Shown here: piece after piece, positions 6,250-10,398 of the stretch
Position numbering within the stretch: position 1 is the first letter of the stretch
How the letters are laid out: the number at the start of each line of letters is the position of its first letter
Source: Alphaproteobacteria bacterium UBA3307
Lineage (GTDB): Bacteria > Pseudomonadota > Alphaproteobacteria > RF32 > CAG-239
NCBI GenBank assembly: GCA_002361365.1
Contig: DEST01000005.1
Coordinates: forward strand, 1-10,398
Length of the DNA: 10,398 nt
Direction: 5' to 3'
The notes under the pieces: generated by a model
The model's database searches: none
What the model was told of the DNA's origin: nothing
Seen by the model: only the letters and a program-made list of their open reading frames with translations
Translations under genes and position numbers: made by a program

Positions 6250-6494
6250 AAATCCGTATAATGGGTAACTACTTGGGGTTTTTCTCCTCGTGTACTTTTT
6301 GTGTACACGTCGTTGAAAAACCCCTTCGTATTTACCGCATTCTCCGGATTTTTAGTTGCTGTATTATTCACTGCACCAACCCCGCTTACTGCGTGTTTAC
6401 GCACACTATTCGAGTTTTTAGCGAGGCTACGCCGGTGCTTATGCACTTTTTGTGTACACCGTACAAAAAATAGTGAGTTCATTTATTTATTTTT
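6250..6494. repeat. Hairpin-rich intergenic element with a 15-base direct repeat
   Basis: This convergent gap contains unusually dense structure. GGGGTTTTTC (6275-6284) pairs perfectly with GAAAAACCCC (6315-6324). Nested inside, CGTGTAC (6289-6295) pairs with GTACACG (6303-6309). ACTTTTTGTGTACAC occurs exactly twice (6294-6308 and 6445-6459). Further small hairpins are TGCGT-GTTT-ACGCA (about 6390-6403), GTGC-TTAT-GCAC (about 6436-6447) and a bulged TTTTTGTGTAC/GTACAAAAAA pairing (6447-6470). Open frames exist on both strands but have no ribosome sites, and their translations follow the hairpins. The first hairpin probably helps end the OmpA-domain transcript, and the last may end the chpT-like transcript from the other side. 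The whole may be a copy of a dispersed palindromic repeat, or a small structured RNA. Confidence 0.5.
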
Positions 6495-7100
6495 TCAGCC
6501 GATTATAAAAGTTATTTCGTTGGCGGAAGTTACCAGTTTCATTGGTACATCTGAGCCTATAATGTTTTGTAAATATAACAACTGAGCATATTGCGAAAGA
6601 TTATCTTTGGGTTTTTGATGTTGTAAAATCATCTGATATCCGGCAAGTTCAGTTTCATTAAATTTAAATTCTGTTTCGGCGTGAACCACAATGTTTTCTT
6701 TATTTATATTCAGTTCAATATTACCGCCTCTGATAAATACGTCTGCCGCAATCATTACACATAAACATACCATTTTCGAAAGTTGGTTTGATGCACCGTG
6801 TAAATCTAAGCTGATATTATGTCCCCGAGTTCCGATTGTTGCGACATAATTTTGACAAAGCGAGAAAAGTTCCGCATTGTCGGCAGCGTGGGTTTCCAAT
6901 CCAAAGGCTACACGGAAAAATTTTTGTCGCGCATTAAGGACGCGGGATACATCGTTAAGTAAATTCTTGGTTTCGGCATCTATGTGGACATCAGTTTCCA
7001 CAAAATCCAAAACATTTTTGAGAGTCCCAATGTTACCTATTAAATCATGACAGGTACGAGTGGCAACAATTTCAGCTAATTCTGATTTGCTTAAATTCAT
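6495..7100 (-). CDS. chpT: ChpT-like histidine phosphotransferase
   Basis: The 201-residue protein resembles ChpT, the alphaproteobacterial phosphotransferase that relays phosphate from the hybrid kinase CckA to CtrA and CpdR in the cell-cycle network. The helix 'VATRTCHDLIGNIGTLKNVL' (12-31) carries the 'C-H-D-L-(I/V)-x-x-(I/V)-G' pattern, with His18 as the phosphorylated residue. A second helix of the four-helix dimer bundle follows (about 40-70). The C-terminal half resembles the family's degenerate ATPase-like domain, with no catalytic ATP-binding boxes. Length is slightly short for the family. AGGAG about 6 bases before the ATG supports the start, and the site overlaps the TAG of the preceding gene (9 bases between stop and start), so the two are translated from one message. 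A histidine kinase fragment is the alternative, but the complete stand-alone architecture favours ChpT. Confidence 0.78.
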   Translation of the reverse strand: MNLSKSELAEIVATRTCHDLIGNIGTLKNVLDFVETDVHIDAETKNLLNDVSRVLNARQKFFRVAFGLETHAADNAELFSLCQNYVATIGTRGHNISLDLHGASNQLSKMVCLCVMIAADVFIRGGNIELNINKENIVVHAETEFKFNETELAGYQMILQHQKPKDNLSQYAQLLYLQNIIGSDVPMKLVTSANEITFIIG

Positions 7101-7109
7101 TATAAACTC

Positions 7110-7973
7110 CTAAAAAGTGTAAGTCGATGTATTCATAAATTTTTGGTCTTCACGAGCCATACGAGAATAATCCAGTTCCAAAAGCATCGGGTCGTGCAAA
7201 ATCAGGCGTCCGGTTGCGGCTTGCAAGCTGGGTTTATTATCTCCCAATCCCCAGATAACGCGGTCAGGATTGTCCGGTCTGCCATATTTTTGATTGATTT
7301 TTTTCCAAAAGTCAAAAATTTTCAAATTACGCAAATATTCGGCTTTAGGACCATTGCCTTTAATATTGGCGGCCTCAGTTTGGTACATTACTCGATAAAC
7401 TTTATTTCCGGTGAAATTACTGGTTAAAAAAACATCAACATTTTCTTTGGTCTGAAAATTGCTGTAAGTAATGTGCTGCACATATTGATGATTATTCTTT
7501 TGGGCAAGTTTGGTAACACAATTGGCAGCCCGCTCATAACCGGTAATTCCTTTGTTACGGCATTGTTCATCATATCGCCAACGAATAAAATTAGGAATTT
7601 CCATTTGAGCGGAGATTTTTTTATATCCGCGTTTAGACATTGCTTCGGCAACTTGAGATAAATTCATTCTCAACATAATGCCGGAAACATCAAATACCGA
7701 AGCATTAGAACGTTTGGCGGCAACGGCTTTTTCTTCTTTGGCACTAAAGGCTTGAGAACTTTTTTCACGGACTTTATCCAACAGATTTCCGGCCCAAGTT
7801 CCGCTATTTTTCGTATCAAGCGACGTTTGAGGGGCTTCTTGCTGAATAAAGTCGGTTAAAGATGTGTTCGGCTCAGCAGAAGGCGTTGCTGTTTCTTGTG
7901 CGTTCGCAACAGTTACAGACGCAAGCGCTATGCAGACAGATATTATAAAAAAACTGTTATTCTTTTGCCTCAT
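7110..7973 (-). CDS. Secreted (periplasmic) protein of unknown function, upstream of chpT
   Basis: This 287-residue protein has a clear Sec signal peptide (1-25: basic start, FFIISVCIALASV core, ANA|QE cleavage). A low-complexity Ser/Thr/Ala/Glu-rich stretch to about 90 follows. The folded part begins at 'VFDVSGIMLRMNLSQVAEAM' (93-112). This resembles a motif common in small proteobacterial periplasmic proteins ('D-x-x-G-I-x-L-x-M-x-x-x-x-V'), where a strand and helix precede a beta-rich body. A later 'KYGRPDNPDRVIWGLGD' (229-245) is of the type seen in the same kind of proteins. Cys138 and Cys152 could form a disulfide. I do not recognise a named family. The ribosome site is weak (GGAAAAA). 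It is the first gene of a pair with the chpT-like gene, but export to the periplasm makes direct action with a cytoplasmic phosphotransferase unlikely. Confidence 0.8.
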   Translation of the reverse strand: MRQKNNSFFIISVCIALASVTVANAQETATPSAEPNTSLTDFIQQEAPQTSLDTKNSGTWAGNLLDKVREKSSQAFSAKEEKAVAAKRSNASVFDVSGIMLRMNLSQVAEAMSKRGYKKISAQMEIPNFIRWRYDEQCRNKGITGYERAANCVTKLAQKNNHQYVQHITYSNFQTKENVDVFLTSNFTGNKVYRVMYQTEAANIKGNGPKAEYLRNLKIFDFWKKINQKYGRPDNPDRVIWGLGDNKPSLQAATGRLILHDPMLLELDYSRMAREDQKFMNTSTYTF

Positions 7974-8044
7974 AGATTTTTCCGTTTAGGTTTATGTACA
8001 AGGCAATATATCAGACTTGATTTAAAAAAGATTTAATTTTGTTG

Positions 8045-8073
8045 TTTACAAGTTTGAAAAAAGAAAATAAATT
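8045..8073 (+). promoter_or_regulatory. Candidate promoter for the trmFO operon
   Basis: TTTACA (8045-8050) and TAAATT (8068-8073) are 17 bases apart within the 124-base divergent gap. A perfect TTGACA at 8072-8077 also exists, but its properly spaced -10 would fall on the trmFO start codon, so I favour the upstream pair. Support is modest. Confidence 0.35.
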
Positions 8074-8097
8074 GACAGCAAAATTGTAGAGGTATAA

Positions 8098-9444
8098 ATG
8101 GAAAAGATATTACATATTATCGGTGCCGGTTTAGCCGGAGCAGAAGCTGCGTGGCAAGCTGCACAGCGTGGCGTAAAGGTCAGGTTGTTTGAGATGAAAC
8201 CGCAGCATTTTTCAGAAGTGCATAAGTCGGCAAATTATGCTGAATTAGTATGTTCTAATTCATTGCGTTCAGACGATTATGAGCACAACGCAGTCGGGTT
8301 GATGCATGAGGAAATGCGGAGATTTTCCTCTTTGATTATGCAAGCGGCTGACGCCACCAAAGTTCCGGCCGGAGGGGCACTGGCTGTAGATAGAGAAGGT
8401 TTTTCTGCCACAATCAGCACGGCGCTTAGGCAACATCCGAATATTGAAATAATTACAGGCGAAATTACGGATTTTCCGTCTTGTGACGCGCCATTGACGA
8501 TTATTGCTACCGGTCCGTTGACAAGCGGTGCTTTTATTGAACAAATTTTGCAAAAAATAGAACGAAAATCACTTTCTTTTTATGATGCAATCGCGCCGGT
8601 GGTATACAAAGAAACCATCAACTTTGAAAAGGCGTGGTATCAGTCCCGATATGATAAAGGAAATAAGTTTGATTATATAAATTGTCCGATGAATAAAAAT
8701 GAATATTATGCATTTGTTGAGGAGTTGTCGGCAGCAGAAAAAATGCCGTTTCATAATTTTGAAAAACCAAACTATTTTGATGGCTGCTTGCCAATAGAAG
8801 TAATGGTTGAGCGTGGCCGAGATACTTTATTGTTCGGGCCGATGAAACCGGTAGGGCTGACTAATCCGCATAGCACGGAAAAACCATATGCAGTGGTACA
8901 GTTGCGACAAGATAATAAAGAAGATACTTTACGCAATATCGTCGGCTTTCAGACAAAATTGAAATATGGTGAGCAAGAGCGAATTTTTAGAATGATTCCG
9001 GGACTTGAAAATGCCGAATTTGCGCGTTTAGGTGGGATTCATAAAAACACATTTATCAATAGTCCGCTGTTGTTAGATGACTTTTTGCGGCTTAAGGTTC
9101 AACCAAATGTAATGTTTGCCGGTCAAATCAGCGGCTGTGAAGGATATGTCGAGAGCGCTAATGTCGGAATGATTGCCGGTTATTTTGCAGCCTGTATACT
9201 GAGCGGCAAGACTCCATTATTGCCACCGCCGACTACAGCAACCGGCGCAATGCAACTCCATTTGCACGATACAACAGCCGACTATCAGCCGATGAATATA
9301 AATTTTGGATTGTTTCCAACTATTCAGGGAGAAAAAACGGCAAACGGAAAATTTCGTAAAATCAAGGGAGCAGACCGCAAAGAAGCGTATTGCCAACGAG
9401 CTTTGGCAGATTTTGCAAAATGGCAGGAAAGTATTGATGTTTGA
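8098..9444 (+). CDS. trmFO: Folate- and FAD-dependent tRNA (uracil-54-C5)-methyltransferase
   Basis: TrmFO makes 5-methyluridine at position 54 of the tRNA T-loop, using methylenetetrahydrofolate as carbon donor and reduced FAD. The 448-residue length is normal. The N-terminus has the FAD dinucleotide-binding motif 'IIGAGLAGAEAAWQAA' (7-22), followed by the acidic end of strand two (FEMKP). The signature 'ELVCSNSLRSD' gives Cys52, and 'FDGCLPIEVMVERG' gives Cys230; these fit the two active-site cysteines of the family. Other conserved blocks are VPAGGALAVDREGF, 'LLFGPMKPVGL', and 'MFAGQISGCEGYVESAN' near the C-terminal FAD contact. AGAGG lies 5 bases before the ATG. The next gene starts 8 bases before this stop, so the two are translationally coupled. 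The family is distinguished from GidA/MnmG by its shorter length and the CSNSLR signature. Confidence 0.96.
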   Translation: MEKILHIIGAGLAGAEAAWQAAQRGVKVRLFEMKPQHFSEVHKSANYAELVCSNSLRSDDYEHNAVGLMHEEMRRFSSLIMQAADATKVPAGGALAVDREGFSATISTALRQHPNIEIITGEITDFPSCDAPLTIIATGPLTSGAFIEQILQKIERKSLSFYDAIAPVVYKETINFEKAWYQSRYDKGNKFDYINCPMNKNEYYAFVEELSAAEKMPFHNFEKPNYFDGCLPIEVMVERGRDTLLFGPMKPVGLTNPHSTEKPYAVVQLRQDNKEDTLRNIVGFQTKLKYGEQERIFRMIPGLENAEFARLGGIHKNTFINSPLLLDDFLRLKVQPNVMFAGQISGCEGYVESANVGMIAGYFAACILSGKTPLLPPPTTATGAMQLHLHDTTADYQPMNINFGLFPTIQGEKTANGKFRKIKGADRKEAYCQRALADFAKWQESIDV

Positions 9445-10147
9445 AGATTTGCAAATGTTGCTTAAACCACAATATCATCAGCTTTGGGCTGATTATTGTC
9501 ATTATTTGGAAATGGGGTGGAAACGCTTTGAAAGTAAACGTTTTTCGGCGGTGGAAAAAAATAATCAATTACGCTTGCTTGAAAAAGCAATTCGTCACGA
9601 TTTCCCGCTATCTGCCAATTTTTTGGCAAGGTTACAAAAACAGTTTGTTGCCGAAAATTTATCTTTATATCTGCTTTTGGAACCGCTTGGGGCTTGGCGT
9701 TATGCGGCAACGGAGGAAAAATTGAGCGCAAAAACGGATATTATTTTGCAATCAGTTGCACCGGCAGCGCGTTTGCTTATGGTATTAAATGACGAAAATC
9801 CCAGTACTTATTTGCCAATGACTTCGTGTTTGACTGCAGTATTTTTTGCAAAAGCTGTTCGGAATAAGTATCCATTTTTTAAAATATCTCAATATTCTTC
9901 AAAACAATGGTCCAAAAAACTTGATGGTTTGCTGAAAAATTCTTTTATTTTGTTGCAAATTATTCGCTCAAAACGATTGAAATTTAAGATTGCAATTTTA
10001 TTGAATACATTGCAAATATGGGAGAAAAAATTACAAAATAATAAACAGGCCGAAATTGATGTGCTTGACCGAATGAAAATTTTTTTGTATAGTATTTATC
10101 AATTTATAACCATACGACGGCGTACAATTACAAAAAGAGGAATATAA
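9437..10147 (+). CDS. Degenerate squalene/phytoene synthase-fold protein
   Basis: I assign this 236-residue, mostly helical protein to the squalene/phytoene synthase fold by pattern, not by catalytic motif. The segment 'AIRHDFPLSANFLARL' (51-66) matches the family's 'x-x-x-F-x-L-P-x-x-x-F-x-x-L-I' helix start. 'QSVAPAARLLMVLND' (105-119) matches its 'V-A-G-x-x-G-x-L' helix. 'LLKNSFILLQIIRSKRLKFK' and the following helix (165-200) match the C-terminal helices. The N-terminal helix with the first Asp-rich motif is absent. The usual second motif (L-x-N-I-x-R-D) is replaced by 'LTAVFFAKAVRNKYP' (132-146). It is therefore unlikely to be an active prenyl synthase. The ATG at 9437 is chosen over an in-frame ATG at 9305 because the latter lies deep inside trmFO, and AGGAAAG precedes 9437. 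The stop abuts the next gene's start. It could be a non-catalytic partner of that protein, or an assembly-factor-like (NDUFAF6-type) member. Confidence 0.55.
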   Translation: MFEDLQMLLKPQYHQLWADYCHYLEMGWKRFESKRFSAVEKNNQLRLLEKAIRHDFPLSANFLARLQKQFVAENLSLYLLLEPLGAWRYAATEEKLSAKTDIILQSVAPAARLLMVLNDENPSTYLPMTSCLTAVFFAKAVRNKYPFFKISQYSSKQWSKKLDGLLKNSFILLQIIRSKRLKFKIAILLNTLQIWEKKLQNNKQAEIDVLDRMKIFLYSIYQFITIRRRTITKRGI

Positions 10148-10398
10148 ATGCATTCGCTTGGAGATTTTGTCAGACATTCGCAGCCTTCGCTTTTTTGGTG
10201 TACTCGGGGAGTGGCTCGTGCCAATAGAGAGGCTATATATACTGTGTTTGCTTTTTGTCGGCATATAGATAGTGTGTTGCGTTCGGCAACATCGTCTGAG
10301 GAAAAAGTTGAGTTGTTGAATGCATGGCGAGAGGAAATTGATAATATTTATGACAAAAAAGTGCCGGCAACCAATATCGGGCGCAAAATATACAAGAA
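10148..10398 (+). CDS. Squalene/phytoene synthase family protein, HpnD-like N-terminal part (3' end outside window)
   Basis: The 83 visible residues match the N-terminus of HpnD/phytoene-synthase proteins. The pattern is 'S-L-F-W-C-T-R' (14-20, compare S-S-F-Y-W-A-M-R), then NREAIYTVFAFCRHIDSV (27-44), then LLNAWREEIDNIY (57-69). In active enzymes the FCR segment continues as 'E-V-D-D-I-A-D', with the D-x-x-x-D pair binding magnesium and diphosphate. Here it is H-I-D-S-V-L-R: Asp41 remains, but the fifth position is Arg45. This suggests impaired or altered catalysis; the second motif is beyond the window. GAGG stands 7 bases before the ATG, and the start follows the previous stop with no gap, so it is in the trmFO operon. 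HpnD makes squalene precursors for hopanoids. Because of the lost Asp I call only the family. An NDUFAF6-like assembly factor is the alternative. Confidence 0.75.
   Translation, partial: MHSLGDFVRHSQPSLFWCTRGVARANREAIYTVFAFCRHIDSVLRSATSSEEKVELLNAWREEIDNIYDKKVPATNIGRKIYK

Noticed and set aside
6246..6482. Small open frames on both strands of the 6250-6480 gap, possible toxin or small proteins
   Set aside because: The translations simply follow the inverted repeats, ribosome sites are missing, and the DNA structure explains the pattern better than coding.
8072..8098. TTGACA at 8072 as the trmFO promoter
   Set aside because: The only TATAAA-like box is 15 bases downstream and overlaps the start codon, which would leave no room for the observed ribosome site in the transcript.
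9305..9436. Upstream in-frame extension of the synthase-fold protein inside trmFO
   Set aside because: The extra 44 residues would overlap the conserved end of trmFO by 140 bases and resemble no family sequence; the start at 9437 has a good ribosome site.
9437..10398. One squalene/phytoene synthase gene split by a frameshift
   Set aside because: The order is wrong: the upstream gene has the middle and C-terminal helices and the downstream gene the N-terminal half, so they are two separate paralogues. The second gene also has its own ribosome site and ATG.

Overview
The window looks like chromosomal DNA of an AT-rich alphaproteobacterium, probably from a host-associated or otherwise reduced lineage. 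Three things point there. A ChpT-type histidine phosphotransferase is present. A PopZ/DUF2497-like gene lies immediately upstream of valS, an arrangement I know from alphaproteobacteria. A folate-dependent tRNA methyltransferase, trmFO, is also present. TGA, TAA and TAG all serve as stops, so the standard bacterial code applies. No insertion sequence, CRISPR array, rRNA or tRNA gene was seen.

Layout. Positions 1-266 hold the C-terminal end of a PilZ-like gene (+), followed by about 300 bases without a convincing gene. A hairpin at 570-592 ends the small Cys-rich lipoprotein gene on the minus strand (629-1018). An AT-rich gap of about 300 bases comes next, then a minus-strand MORN-repeat lipoprotein gene (1321-1878). 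That gene is divergent from an HU-family DNA-binding protein gene (2099-2383), and an inverted repeat lies between the two promoters. A strong terminator follows HU. The PopZ-like gene (2578-2898), valS (2966-5602) and an OmpA-domain lipoprotein gene (5614-6249) then follow on the plus strand. The OmpA-domain gene converges on a minus-strand pair: a secreted protein of unknown function (7110-7973), then the chpT-like gene (6495-7100). The convergent gap 6250-6494 holds a hairpin-rich, repeat-containing element. After a short divergent promoter region comes a tight plus-strand operon: trmFO (8098-9444), a degenerate squalene/phytoene-synthase-fold protein overlapping it by 8 bases (9437-10147), and the start of a second, HpnD-like member of the same fold (10148 to the window edge).

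How the genes fit together. Most are housekeeping: translation (ValS), tRNA modification (TrmFO), nucleoid (HU), envelope (lipoproteins, OmpA domain), and polarity or cell-cycle signalling (PopZ-like, ChpT-like, PilZ-like). The parts most worth a second look are reduced versions of known families. The PopZ homologue lacks a recognisable C-terminal oligomerisation region. The two tandem isoprenoid-synthase-fold proteins have lost Asp-rich catalytic motifs. The convergent intergenic element looks like a structured repeat. Functions are inferred from residues read by eye; no database search was run.
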